Notes: generated from the sequence alone by a model not told the origin. Positions 1-7,316 are shown, counted from the first letter of the stretch. The stretch is 15,124 nucleotides of DNA from Sphingomonadaceae bacterium (GCA_020446665.1 JAGREF010000085.1:1-15124), one strand, 5' to 3'. Program-made: numbers and translations.

Positions 1-1491
1 GCGGCGCAGGATCTTGCCGGTGGGGTTGCGGGGCAGGGCGTCGATGAAGTCCACGCTTTTGGGGCATTTGAAGCCTGCAATCCGGCTGCGCGCCCATTCG
101 ATCACGGCGTTTTCGTCCAGCTCGCTGCCGGGGCGCCGCACGACGATGGCTTTCACCGCTTCGCCCCATTTATCGTCGGGCACGCCGATCACGGCGATAT
201 CGGCAATGTCGGGATGGCCGAAAATCGCGCTTTCAACTTCTGCCGGATAGACATTTTCCGCGCCGCTCACGATCATGTCCTTGATCCGGTCCTGAATGAA
301 TACATAGCCTTCATCGTCCACGATCCCGGCATCGCCGGTCAGGAACCAGCCGTCGTCGCGCACGGCGCGGGCCGTTTCTTCGGGGCGATTCCAGTAGCCT
401 TTCATGACTGAAGGGCAGCGGATCGCAATTTCCCCGACTTCGCCATTGGGCAGCGGATTGCCCTCGGCATCGAAAATGGCGATTTCGACATCGGGCAGCG
501 GCAGACCGGCGGCCCGCATCTTGTCTTCCCGGCCGGGCAAATGGTCCGCCGGCGGCAGGCTTACAACCGTTCCCCAGGTCTCGGTCAGGCCGTAAAGCTG
601 CGCAAATTCGCAGCCAATCCGTTCGACCGCCTGCTTGAGCAGGTCGAGCGGGATCGGGCTCGCGCCATAGGTCATCACGCGCATGGAAGAGAAATCAGTG
701 GTCGCCGCATCCGGATGCGCCAGCAGATAGCGCAGGGCCGCCGGCACGATAAACAGCCACTTGGCGCGGTAGCGTTCAATGTCGCGCAGCATCAGGCCTG
801 GGTCGAACTCAGCATGAACGATCAGGTGGTTCGCACCGTTGAGGCCATTGAGCACCGCGCCTGCCCCGCCGATATGGCCATAAGGCATGGCATGGATCAG
901 CCCATCCCCCGGCTCGGCCGCGTACCAGTAGATGTTTTCTTCCTTAAGCCGCGGCCGCATCCATGTGCCATTGTGATGGGTGAGCATCACGCCCTTGGGC
1001 TTGCCGGTGGTGCCGGAAGTATAGAGCTGCAACATCACGTCATCGGCATCGACCTGCATGGCGACCGGAGTATCAGCCTGCGCATCGCGCCAGGCGTCGA
1101 AACTGGCATCCATGATGACCCGCTGGCCATCCCATTCGATCGCGTTGAACTGGGGTTCGATAAACAGTGCCCCGGCTTCCGCGTCTTCCAGAATACCGGC
1201 CACCTCCACCGGTGACAGGCGCCAGATGATGGGGATGAAGATCATTCCCGCGCGGGCGCACCCGGCGAGAAGCTCGACCGATATGTCGCTGTTCTTGCCG
1301 AGATAGGTGACCCGGTCCCCCTTGCTCAGCCCCATGGCCATCAGGCCATTGGCGATACGGGTCGCACGCCGGTTCAGCTCGGCATGGGTAATGGTGCGAT
1401 CATCGAAAGTCAGTGCGGGCTGGCCACCAAAATCGCGCGCATTGCGGGTCAGCACGCCGCAATAGGTTGGCTGATATTCGCACTCTGGCAT
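1..1491 (-). CDS. Acyl-CoA synthetase (AMP-binding, ANL superfamily), C-terminus cut by window edge
   Basis: Activates a carboxylic acid with ATP to an acyl-adenylate and transfers it to CoA in the cytosol. The 497 codons present, read from ATG at 1491, show the family motifs in order: the P-loop-like TSGTTGKPKG (residues 158-167), YGLTET (300-305), GWFLTGD (381-387), the hinge DRIKDMIVSGAENVYPAEVE (401-420) and PTGKILRR (490-497), which contains the catalytic Lys of the C-terminal domain. Only the last few residues should lie outside the window. The start is supported by GGGAG six bases upstream. The substrate cannot be read from sequence; medium/long-chain fatty acids or aryl acids are usual for this subgroup. 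It is divergent from the broken SDR gene at 1629. The pair may once have formed a lipid-degradation locus, which is inference. The call is secure, the substrate is not. Confidence 0.95.
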   Translation of the reverse strand, partial: MPECEYQPTYCGVLTRNARDFGGQPALTFDDRTITHAELNRRATRIANGLMAMGLSKGDRVTYLGKNSDISVELLAGCARAGMIFIPIIWRLSPVEVAGILEDAEAGALFIEPQFNAIEWDGQRVIMDASFDAWRDAQADTPVAMQVDADDVMLQLYTSGTTGKPKGVMLTHHNGTWMRPRLKEENIYWYAAEPGDGLIHAMPYGHIGGAGAVLNGLNGANHLIVHAEFDPGLMLRDIERYRAKWLFIVPAALRYLLAHPDAATTDFSSMRVMTYGASPIPLDLLKQAVERIGCEFAQLYGLTETWGTVVSLPPADHLPGREDKMRAAGLPLPDVEIAIFDAEGNPLPNGEVGEIAIRCPSVMKGYWNRPEETARAVRDDGWFLTGDAGIVDDEGYVFIQDRIKDMIVSGAENVYPAEVESAIFGHPDIADIAVIGVPDDKWGEAVKAIVVRRPGSELDENAVIEWARSRIAGFKCPKSVDFIDALPRNPTGKILRR

Positions 1492-1574
1492 TGCAATCTC
1501 CCATCATGGCCTCGTTCCGGGCCATATGGGCGCGAGATTGCAGGCAAAGCGCGCGGCGGACAAGCCTCGCTAGT

Positions 1575-1603
1575 TTGTCACGATCGTTACAGTTTGGGAA
1601 TAT
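1575..1603 (+). promoter_or_regulatory. Candidate sigma70-type promoter of the SDR pseudogene
   Basis: TTGTCA (1575-1580) and GAATAT (1598-1603) are separated by 17 bases and lie 25 bases upstream of the SDR start. A GGAGG ribosome-binding site is at 1616-1620. Fit to consensus is moderate and is judged by eye only. Confidence 0.35.
1576..1591. promoter_or_regulatory. 16-bp near-perfect palindrome, candidate operator
   Basis: TGTCACGATCGTTACA matches its own reverse complement at 14 of 16 positions, around a perfect ACGATCGT core. It lies inside the -35/spacer of the candidate SDR promoter and about 85 bases upstream of the divergent acyl-CoA synthetase start. A symmetric site in that place is typical of a TetR-like repressor of fatty-acid or xenobiotic genes. 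No regulator gene is present in the window, so the binding protein is unknown. Confidence 0.4.
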
Positions 1604-1628
1604 GCAAAGAATTCCGGAGGAGACAGCC

Positions 1629-2178
1629 ATGAAAGACCTGGCGGGCAAGGTAGCCTTCATCACTGGCGGCGTGTCTGGCGTGGCCCTGGGGCAGGCAAAG
1701 GTTCTTGCCGAAGAAGCAGGAATGACAGTGGCTATCGCCGACATCCGCAAGGATGCACTGGACGAAGCCATGGCCTATTTCGCCAGCAAGGATGTGACAG
1801 TGCATCCAGTCCATCTCGATCTGACAGGCCGGGCAGCCTACGCCGCTGCGGCGGACGAGGTAGAGCGCGTGCTCGGCCCGGTCCAGCTCTTGCTCAACAC
1901 TGCCGGGGTCAGCCAGTTCGGCCCGCTCAAGAATGCGACCTATGGGGATTGGGACTGGCAGATGTCGGTCAATTTCGGCGGACTGCTGAATGGTGTGCAG
2001 ACTTTCATGCCGCGCATGATTGCCCACGCGCAGGGCGGCCATATCGTCAATTGCGCAAGCATGAGCGCCTTCGTCGCGCTGCCGCATTGCGGCCATGGGC
2101 GAATATAAGGACCACCCGGACACCGCCCGCCGCGCGGAAATTGCGGCAGCAAGCGGTGACAAGATGCCGGGTTCGTAA
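1629..2178 (+). pseudogene. Short-chain dehydrogenase/reductase, internally deleted and frameshifted
   Basis: The first ~150 codons from ATG 1629 (GGAGG just upstream) encode the Rossmann half of a classical SDR. The cofactor motif TGGVSGVALG follows the first beta strand, then come an NTAGV motif and the strand with the catalytic-type Ser (NCASMSAF). The frame then runs into CHGHGRI-like residues and stops at 2106-2108. The catalytic Tyr-x3-Lys and the substrate-binding part never appear. In the +1 frame, from about 2095, GEYKDHPDTARRAEIAAA and a natural-looking C-terminus follow to TAA at 2176-2178. This reads like the tail of the same family. So roughly a third to a half of the gene is missing and the two ends are out of frame. 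SDRs of this kind normally have 250-300 residues. The product should be inactive. The tail ends 6 bases before the convergent sulfotransferase stop. Confidence 0.8.
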
Positions 2179-2184
2179 GCGCGG

Positions 2185-3132
2185 TTACCAGCTCTCCGGC
2201 CCATAGCCAAAGCGCGCGGCGACTTCTTCGGTCATCGCGCGCACGCTGGCCTGTTGCTGCGGATCAAGCCGTTCGCGCCATTTGCCGAGTGTCTCTTTCG
2301 CATTGCGCTTGTAATAGCTGCCCTTGCCGCTGAAATCGGCTGCCTCGGCGCGCAGATTTTCCTCGATAAAGGCGTCAAAGGCGGGGTTGCGAGGGACATC
2401 GAGGAAGGCCAGCAGCGCATCCAGCGTCGCATCAGGCTCCATCGCCAGATCGTCCTGCCGCACCACATGGGTGCGCGGATCATCCAGCAAATAGCGCGCA
2501 GCAAAGCCATAGACCACGCGCCATAACAAGGCCGCCTGCTCCAGCGGAGATTGTGGCTCGCGGGCGAAGCGGGCGATCGTCTCGGCCTCTTCGGGCAATG
2601 CCTCCAGCAAGGCCGGCTGGAGGAAATCGTTGAAATCAAACGCCCCCACTTTGCGCGCGAAACTTTCAGCGAAGCCGCAAGGGTGGCGCACAGTCAGCAC
2701 CACTTTCAGCCCGTCGGCCTGTTGCAGCGTTCGGGCGGAGAAAGCGAGAAAGGGGTCCTTGAAAATCGCCGGTTTCCTGTCGCGCAGGAAGGGCAGTTTG
2801 CGTTCTACATAGCGGCCCACTTCCAGCACCTGGCGCGGACGGCGGATGCGCAGCGCACGGCGAGCGACTTCCGCAGCAAATCCCTGTGCGGTGAGAAAGC
2901 GAGTCAGCGCCTCACGCAAATCACCATGGCGATTGGTATCGTAGAATTCGTACCAATGCGGCGGATGGGTAGAATCGAAACCCAGCGTCGGTGCGGCATT
3001 GGTTGGTTCGTGCAGCAAGTGGAATTGCGGTGCGCATTCCAGCATCCGCCCGACCAGCGTGGTGGCGGAATAATGCGTGCCCGTGACGATAACCGAGCGG
3101 GCAAACAGGGCGTCAGGAGAAGTCTCGCTCAT
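2185..3132 (-). CDS. Sulfotransferase family protein (PAPS-dependent), possible RiPP tailoring enzyme
   Basis: Predicted to transfer sulfate from PAPS to a hydroxyl or amine of an acceptor. It has 315 residues, a normal size for the family. The 5'-phosphosulfate loop is visible as TGTHYSATTLVGRML (residues 17-31). A KDPF segment (125-128) follows, then the 3'-phosphate-binding segment VLTVRHPCGFAESFARK (145-161). A short C-terminal KGSYYKRN region resembles the usual second PAPS contact. It is the last gene of the minus run M20 - B2 - sulfotransferase, 42 bases after B2. Because B2 belongs to lasso-type RiPP maturation, this enzyme may modify the peptide; its precursor ends in Thr-Lys-Ser. 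That link is inference, and a small molecule or glycan acceptor is equally possible. The start ATG 3132 has no strong ribosome-binding site, so translation may depend on read-through from B2. Confidence 0.8.
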   Translation of the reverse strand: MSETSPDALFARSVIVTGTHYSATTLVGRMLECAPQFHLLHEPTNAAPTLGFDSTHPPHWYEFYDTNRHGDLREALTRFLTAQGFAAEVARRALRIRRPRQVLEVGRYVERKLPFLRDRKPAIFKDPFLAFSARTLQQADGLKVVLTVRHPCGFAESFARKVGAFDFNDFLQPALLEALPEEAETIARFAREPQSPLEQAALLWRVVYGFAARYLLDDPRTHVVRQDDLAMEPDATLDALLAFLDVPRNPAFDAFIEENLRAEAADFSGKGSYYKRNAKETLGKWRERLDPQQQASVRAMTEEVAARFGYGPESW

Positions 3133-3153
3133 GCGCTTGCCGGGTTAGGGGCA

Positions 3154-3168
3154 GCGGGCCTCGCCCGC
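3154..3168 (-). other. GC-rich hairpin between B2 and sulfotransferase genes
   Basis: GCGGGC, a 3-base loop and GCCCGC form a perfect 6-bp stem in the 42-base gap. No T tract follows, so it is not a classical intrinsic terminator. It could stabilise or process the mRNA, or be a chance GC palindrome. Confidence 0.35.
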
Positions 3169-3174
3169 AAGCCT

Positions 3175-3561
3175 TCAGGGCCGCCCCATGGTTTGATAGG
3201 TTTCGCGCTCTTCTGCGCCAATGATGCAGCTATCACCCGCCATCAGCCAGGCGTGGAGATCATGGCTGCGCCAGTCCTGTCCCTTGCGAGCGCCAAAGCA
3301 GAGCTGGGTTGCAATGCCGCGCCGTGCCAGCATCCAGCGCGCCGCCATGGCGCAGGCAAGGCATTTGGCGGCGAAAGGAGCGGCGGTGGCGGTTCGCTCG
3401 ACCAGATCCCCGAATGCAATGGCCCTTGCGTGCTGATCTTCGGCAAGCGCCGATTGCGGCTCCAGCGGCCCCAGCCATTTGCGCCAATGTCGCATCGGCA
3501 CCCAGCGGATCAGGCTATAGGCAATTGCCAGCAGGAGGAAGGCCTCTGCCTTGCGAAACAT
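3175..3561 (-). CDS. Lasso peptide B2-type leader peptidase (transglutaminase-like)
   Basis: Removes the leader from a RiPP precursor after a PqqD-like partner (B1) has bound it. From ATG 3561 the protein has 128 residues, typical for stand-alone B2 proteins. The N-terminal hydrophobic stretch (residues 6-20) is usual for the family. The active-site pattern is clear: KCLACAMAARWMLARRGI with nucleophile Cys67, then FGARK, then LHAWL with catalytic His103, and a closing CIIG segment. It starts 2 bases after the M20 amidohydrolase stop, so the two are co-transcribed. A longer form from 3606 would overlap the M20 gene and is unlikely. Oddly, it lies far from its expected partners B1, precursor and cyclase (9212-11645), with four other genes and the exporter gene in between. 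Its family is well supported; its pairing with the distant B1 is inferred from there being one of each here. Confidence 0.85.
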   Translation of the reverse strand: MFRKAEAFLLLAIAYSLIRWVPMRHWRKWLGPLEPQSALAEDQHARAIAFGDLVERTATAAPFAAKCLACAMAARWMLARRGIATQLCFGARKGQDWRSHDLHAWLMAGDSCIIGAEERETYQTMGRP

Positions 3562-3563
3562 GG

Positions 3564-4766
3564 TCAGCCTGCGTCGAAACCCTGTGCAAGAAAGCGGAGG
3601 GCGCATCCCGCCAGCACGGCGGTGCCATGGGGCAGCGCGGTTTCATCCACCATCATTCGGCTGTTATGGATGCCGCAACATTGCGACCAGTCTTCGCCTT
3701 CTTGCGCGACGCCGAGGAAGAACATCGCCCCTGGCACCTTTTCCAGCACATAGGCGAAATCTTCCGCCCCCATGATCGGGTCCGGCAGGCTGCGCCATTT
3801 ACCGGGACCGCATATTTCGCTGACCACGGCTTCGCCCAGCGCCACGGCGCGGGCATCGCAGATCGTCACAGGGAAGCCTTCCACCACCTCGACATCAGCG
3901 GACAGCCCATGCGCAGCGGCGATCCCATGCGAAACCTCGTGCAGCAATTCCTTCAGCCTTGCCCGGTTTTCAGGCGAGAGGCTGCGGATGGTCCCGCCCA
4001 GCGTGGCGCTGTCTGCAATCACATTATGTGCTGTCCCGGCTTGCAGCTGAGTGACTGTCAGCACCACCGCCTCAGCGGCGTTGAAGCGGCGGGTGACAGC
4101 GGTTTGCAAGGCGCTGACCAGCGCCGCCGCAGCGGGTACGGGGTCAAGCGTTTCATGCGGCAGCGAGGCATGGCCGCCCTTGCCTTTGATGGTGATGGAA
4201 AACTGGTCTGCCGCCGCCATCAGCGGCCCGGCGCGTCCGCCCAGCAGGCCATGCGGGGCATTTGGCATGATATGCAGCGCAAAGGCGGCATCGGGCATCG
4301 GGTCGATCAGCCCGTCTTCCAGCATGAAGCGCGCGCCGTGATACCCTTCCTCGCCTGGCTGGAACATGAATTGCACTTCACCAGCCAGCTCGCCCTGCAT
4401 GCCGCACAGCAGCTTTGCCGCCCCGGCCAGCATCGCCGTATGCGTATCGTGTCCGCAGGCATGCATGCGGCCGGGAATGGTTGAGGCAAAATCGAGCCCG
4501 GTATGTTCGGGCATGGGCAATGCGTCCATATCCCCGCGCAGCAGCACCCGGCGCCCCGGCTTCGCCCCTTTCAGCGTGGCCACCGCGCCCGTGGTTGACG
4601 GGCCTTCGCGCCATTCCAGCGGCAGGCCTTCCAGGGCAGCGCGCACCTTGGCCATGGTTTTGGGTGTTTGCAGGCCCAGTTCGGGTTCAGCGTGGATCGC
4701 TCTGCGCAAACTCACGATGGAACCGGACAGGTCACGGGCAGAGGCAAGCAGATTTTCTGTCAGCAT
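3564..4766 (-). CDS. M20 family metallo-amidohydrolase (hippurate/indoleacetyl-amino acid hydrolase type)
   Basis: Cytosolic dinuclear-metal hydrolase that cleaves amide bonds of N-acyl amino acids or small peptides. It has 400 residues from ATG 4766, the usual family length. Visible landmarks are LRGDMDALPMPE (residues 76-87), the metal-binding HACGHD (102-107; Cys104, His106), FQPGEEGYHGA with catalytic Glu139/140 (136-145), the lid-domain KGKGGHASLPH (194-204), and GAEDFAYVLEKVPG followed by a late metal-site HN in the C-terminal part. An upstream reading to 4970 would run over the divergent kinase gene and has no ribosome-binding site. ATG 4766 also lacks one, but a TAATAT sits 5 bases upstream. 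It is first in the run with B2 and the sulfotransferase. It could be a bystander or could trim peptide material; the natural substrate is not readable. Confidence 0.93.
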   Translation of the reverse strand: MLTENLLASARDLSGSIVSLRRAIHAEPELGLQTPKTMAKVRAALEGLPLEWREGPSTTGAVATLKGAKPGRRVLLRGDMDALPMPEHTGLDFASTIPGRMHACGHDTHTAMLAGAAKLLCGMQGELAGEVQFMFQPGEEGYHGARFMLEDGLIDPMPDAAFALHIMPNAPHGLLGGRAGPLMAAADQFSITIKGKGGHASLPHETLDPVPAAAALVSALQTAVTRRFNAAEAVVLTVTQLQAGTAHNVIADSATLGGTIRSLSPENRARLKELLHEVSHGIAAAHGLSADVEVVEGFPVTICDARAVALGEAVVSEICGPGKWRSLPDPIMGAEDFAYVLEKVPGAMFFLGVAQEGEDWSQCCGIHNSRMMVDETALPHGTAVLAGCALRFLAQGFDAG

Positions 4767-4771
4767 GGCGC

Positions 4772-4802
4772 ATATTAGCGGCAAGGATGCCCGCCAAGGC
4801 AA
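4772..4802 (-). promoter_or_regulatory. Weak candidate promoter for the M20-B2-sulfotransferase run
   Basis: TAATAT (4772-4777) lies 5 bases before the ATG, with TTGCCT (4797-4802) at a long 19-base spacing. If used, transcription would begin at about the start codon, giving a leaderless mRNA. That would agree with the missing Shine-Dalgarno sequence. The evidence is weak. Confidence 0.2.
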
Positions 4803-4808
4803 GCCATT

Positions 4809-4838
4809 TTGCAGCGCTAGCCCACAAGACTGCATAAA
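4809..4838 (+). promoter_or_regulatory. Candidate promoter of the lipid kinase - nucleotidyltransferase pair
   Basis: TTGCAG (4809-4814) and CATAAA (4833-4838) are 18 bases apart, in the only AT-richer patch of the 115-base divergent intergenic region, about 43 bases before the kinase start. Judged by eye. Confidence 0.35.
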
Positions 4839-4881
4839 AAGTGGTAGTGAAATATGGCCCATCGCGGCTAAGGCGGCGCTG

Positions 4882-5922
4882 ATGGCTGACCGGGTGTACG
4901 AATTTTCACGCATTGCGCATGCCGGGGCGCGGGCCAAGGATGCTGCGTCCGCGCTGGCGGATGCTCCCACTGCGTCCGGTGAAGGCGCGCGTTATGGCCT
5001 GATCTACAACCCCCGCAGCCACCGCAACAAGGGGCAGGACCTCGAACTGGCTGACCATCCCGGCCTGCTGATTGCCCAACCGAAAGATCGCGATGAATTG
5101 CCTGCTGTACTGGCTGAATTCGCAGTTCAGGGGATTGAGCTGCTGGCGATCAATGGCGGTGACGGGACAGTGCGCGATGTTCTGACATGCGGCCAAGCGG
5201 TGTTTGGCACCAATTGGCCCAAACTGGCCGTGTTGCCCAAGGGCAAGACCAATGCGCTGAATGTCGACCTGGGGGCGCCGGCGGACTGGACCATGGCTGG
5301 CGTCCTGGAAGCTTATGAGAGAGGCAAGACAATCGCCCATCGTGCGCTGGCAATCAGCCCGGTGGATGATCCTGATGCGCAGGTACTGGGCTTTATCCTC
5401 GGAGCGGGTGCCTTCACAATCGGCATCCGTGCCGGGCAGGACGCACATCGCTGGGGCGCGTTTGATAGTCTGGCCGTGGGCGTCACGGCCGGCTGGGGCG
5501 TGATTCAGGCGCTGTTTGGCAGTGACGAGAATATCTGGCGCCGCGGGGTTGGCATGAATGTGCGGCTGGGCGCAGACCGCGTTCCGGCACCGCATTCGGG
5601 ACATGGTGATCGCGACAAGCGGGAAATCCTGTTCGCTTCCACACTGGAACGTTTTCCCATGGGGATGAAACCCTTCGCCGGGACCAATGGGCAAATCGGC
5701 CTTGCCATCATGGACAAGCCGCGGCGGCGGCTGGTCGGTGTGCTGCCGTTTGTCGTAGCGGGTTATCGTCCGAAATGGCTGGCGGAGGCGGGGTTCCACC
5801 AACTTAGCACGGACAGTTTCGAGCTGGAGCTGGATGACCAGTTCATCCTGGACGGGGAGGCTTTCCCGGCCGGGAAATACCGCGTTGCGATGGGTCCGGA
5901 ACTGCAATTCGTGGTGCCATGA
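4882..5922 (+). CDS. Diacylglycerol kinase-like lipid kinase (DAGK catalytic domain)
   Basis: Likely phosphorylates diacylglycerol or a related lipid (YegS/DgkB/sphingosine kinase superfamily) with ATP. From ATG 4882 it has 346 residues. AAGG lies 8 bases upstream of that start. After a ~35-residue N-terminal extension, the catalytic domain opens with LIYNPRSHRNKG (residues 40-51). It then shows the nucleotide-binding signature NGGDGTVRDV (91-100) and LPKGKTNALN, the family's PxGTxN-like element with GKTN in place of GTAN. The C-terminal beta domain includes ILDGEAFP, the usual DGE motif. Its stop overlaps the next start (ATGA), implying translational coupling. If the next protein is a CDP-diacylglycerol synthase, the pair would run diacylglycerol to phosphatidate to CDP-diacylglycerol. 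Family call secure, lipid substrate inferred. Confidence 0.85.
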   Translation: MADRVYEFSRIAHAGARAKDAASALADAPTASGEGARYGLIYNPRSHRNKGQDLELADHPGLLIAQPKDRDELPAVLAEFAVQGIELLAINGGDGTVRDVLTCGQAVFGTNWPKLAVLPKGKTNALNVDLGAPADWTMAGVLEAYERGKTIAHRALAISPVDDPDAQVLGFILGAGAFTIGIRAGQDAHRWGAFDSLAVGVTAGWGVIQALFGSDENIWRRGVGMNVRLGADRVPAPHSGHGDRDKREILFASTLERFPMGMKPFAGTNGQIGLAIMDKPRRRLVGVLPFVVAGYRPKWLAEAGFHQLSTDSFELELDDQFILDGEAFPAGKYRVAMGPELQFVVP

Positions 5923-6821
5923 ACGAGCAGGAAACATTGCAGCAGCGCGTGGCGCGCCAGCTGACGCGTGACGTTCATCCGGCCATTGCCGATTTTGCTG
6001 AGCGCCTCGCTCGCGAAGCGGGTGCGCAGGCGGTGTTGTTCTATGGCTCCAATTTGCGGACCGGCGAGTTGGAAGGGGTGCTGGACTACTACGTCCTGCT
6101 GCCTGGCCCGCAGCGGGAGAAAATCTGGCCCCGCGTGAGCTACCATGAATGGGAGCATGAAGGCGAAACCCTGCGCGCCAAGGTTGCAACCATGGCGCTG
6201 GAAACCTTCGCCAAGGCGGCCATGGGCCGGTCACGCGATACAACGATCTGGGCGCGCTTTGTCCAGCCTAGCGCGTTGGTCTGGGCGGCAGATGATGGCG
6301 CACGGGATGCGGTTGCGGATGCAATTTGCTGGGCCGCGCGCACTGCGGCACGGCTTGCAGCGGTGCTGGGGCCGGAACGCGGGACGGAGGAAGATTTCTG
6401 GAAGGCGCTCTTCCAGGCGACCTACAAGGCGGAGTTCCGGGTTGAGAAGCCGGGTAGGGAAAATTCGATTATCGAGGCCAACCGCGCGCATTTTGACGGA
6501 TTGTTTCCATTGGCGCTGGCGGCGGATGAGCAGGCTTTCACGCGGGAAAGCGATATGTTTGTCCCGCATATCGCGGCAGACACAGCCCGTTGGGTTCGCA
6601 GCTGGTGGAAAGTGCGCCAACGCAGCGGAAAGCCGCTTAACGTGCTGCGCCTGTTCAAGGCTACCACGACCTTTGACGGGGCGGCGCGTTATGCCGCGTG
6701 GAAGGTCGAACGTCATACCGGGGTCCCGGTAGAAGTGACGCCGTGGAAAGAAAAACACCCGGTGCTGGCCGCGCCGGGTGTCCTCTGGAAGGTCTGGCGG
6801 TCTCGGCGTCGGTCCGGATAG
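5919..6821 (+). CDS. Nucleotidyltransferase-like protein, possibly a Tam41-type CDP-diacylglycerol synthase
   Basis: A 300-residue soluble protein starting in a 4-base ATGA overlap with the kinase. Near the N-terminus, AVLFYGSN (residues 38-45) followed by VLDYYVLL (54-61) has the GS...D layout of a polymerase-beta-type nucleotidyltransferase. The rest recalls the mitochondrial phosphatidate cytidylyltransferase Tam41, as I remember that family. It shares an ARFVQP segment in the place of the GRLxKP element, and FWKALFQATYKAEFRVEKP followed by an IIEANRAHFDGLF segment in place of the late conserved block. There are no membrane segments, unlike CdsA. Coupling to a lipid kinase fits a phosphatidate-using enzyme. 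Weakness: no alignment was possible, and the second catalytic acid is uncertain. A peptide-modifying nucleotidyltransferase linked to the lasso cluster is the main alternative, but the operon partner argues against it. The 3' end contains the terminator of the convergent gene. Confidence 0.55.
   Translation: MNEQETLQQRVARQLTRDVHPAIADFAERLAREAGAQAVLFYGSNLRTGELEGVLDYYVLLPGPQREKIWPRVSYHEWEHEGETLRAKVATMALETFAKAAMGRSRDTTIWARFVQPSALVWAADDGARDAVADAICWAARTAARLAAVLGPERGTEEDFWKALFQATYKAEFRVEKPGRENSIIEANRAHFDGLFPLALAADEQAFTRESDMFVPHIAADTARWVRSWWKVRQRSGKPLNVLRLFKATTTFDGAARYAAWKVERHTGVPVEVTPWKEKHPVLAAPGVLWKVWRSRRRSG
6747..6781 (-). terminator. Intrinsic terminator of the DUF2141 gene, embedded in the convergent CDS
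   Basis: Read on the minus strand, ACACCCGG (6781-6774), an 11-base loop and CCGGGTGT (6762-6755) form a perfect 8-bp stem, directly followed by a T-rich tract (TTTTTCTTT, 6755-6747). This is the canonical layout. It begins 43 bases after the DUF2141 stop but lies wholly within the last codons of the plus-strand nucleotidyltransferase-like gene. Confidence 0.7.
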
Positions 6822-6824
6822 GCT

Positions 6825-7316
6825 CTAGAAGTAGCGCATGCGGATGCTGATCGGCTTCACTTCGCCTCCGACAGTCACGGCTGTCTTGGTGTAACTCGGT
6901 TTGCCAAGATTGAAGATATTGATGCTGGGGTTGTTGGACATGCCCCCGCCATCCTGGCGGATATCGGTCTTGCCATTCCCGTTCAAATCATGGCGCACGG
7001 CAATGCCATAGGTCCCGCTGGCGGGCAGCGGCACGCAGAAGGTCATCGTGCCTGCCTTGGCCGGAGCCTCGATACGGTTGATCCACTTGCCCTTCTCCAG
7101 CCAGTCGGCCTTGGTCCCGCGATAGGACTGGACACGGATCGTGCCTTGCGATGCCTTGATTTCACTAACTGTCACCAGCATCGACGGGCCATTGCCATTG
7201 CGGCATTTGCCCATGTCATTACTGATGGGCTGGCGATATTGCGCATTGGCAGGCACGGCCATGGCCATCCCCGCAGCGGCAAGTCCCATGGTCAGGGCAG
7301 GGAGGAATTTCGTCAT
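6825..7316 (-). CDS. DUF2141 family secreted protein
   Basis: Exported protein of unknown function. It has 163 residues from ATG 7316, chosen because AGGAG lies 9 bases upstream; the alternative TTG at 7325 would abut that site. An N-terminal signal peptide is evident: a Lys, then a hydrophobic stretch to about residue 21, then ANA-Q with likely cleavage after residue 25. The mature part has the family's look: a VTVSEIKASQGTIRVQSY strand pair, a FCVPLPASGTYGIAVRHDLNGNGKTD segment split around a DxNxNxxxD calcium-like loop, and a beta-rich C-terminus ending in an aromatic residue. The two Cys could form a disulfide in the periplasm. It is transcribed alone after the ABC exporter gene, with a 151-base gap, and converges on the gene at 5919 with 3 bases between the stops. 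No role in the RiPP pathway can be shown. Confidence 0.8.
   Translation of the reverse strand: MTKFLPALTMGLAAAGMAMAVPANAQYRQPISNDMGKCRNGNGPSMLVTVSEIKASQGTIRVQSYRGTKADWLEKGKWINRIEAPAKAGTMTFCVPLPASGTYGIAVRHDLNGNGKTDIRQDGGGMSNNPSINIFNLGKPSYTKTAVTVGGEVKPISIRMRYF

Noticed and set aside
3175..3606. Longer B2 start at 3606
   Set aside because: It would overlap the end of the M20 gene by about 40 bases and add an unconserved segment; ATG 3561 sits 2 bases after the M20 stop and gives the normal B2 length.
3309..4484. 391-codon plus-strand open frame over B2 and the M20 gene
   Set aside because: It runs antisense across two genes with clear family motifs and has no recognisable domain.
4906..6243. 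445-codon minus-strand open frame over the lipid kinase
   Set aside because: It is the antisense of the GGDGT-containing kinase and crosses the next gene start; no motif supports it.
5919..6821. Reading the nucleotidyltransferase-like protein as the peptide-modifying nucleotidyltransferase found in some lasso clusters
   Set aside because: It is translationally coupled to a lipid kinase, on the opposite strand to all RiPP genes, and its C-terminal block resembles Tam41; kept only as an alternative.
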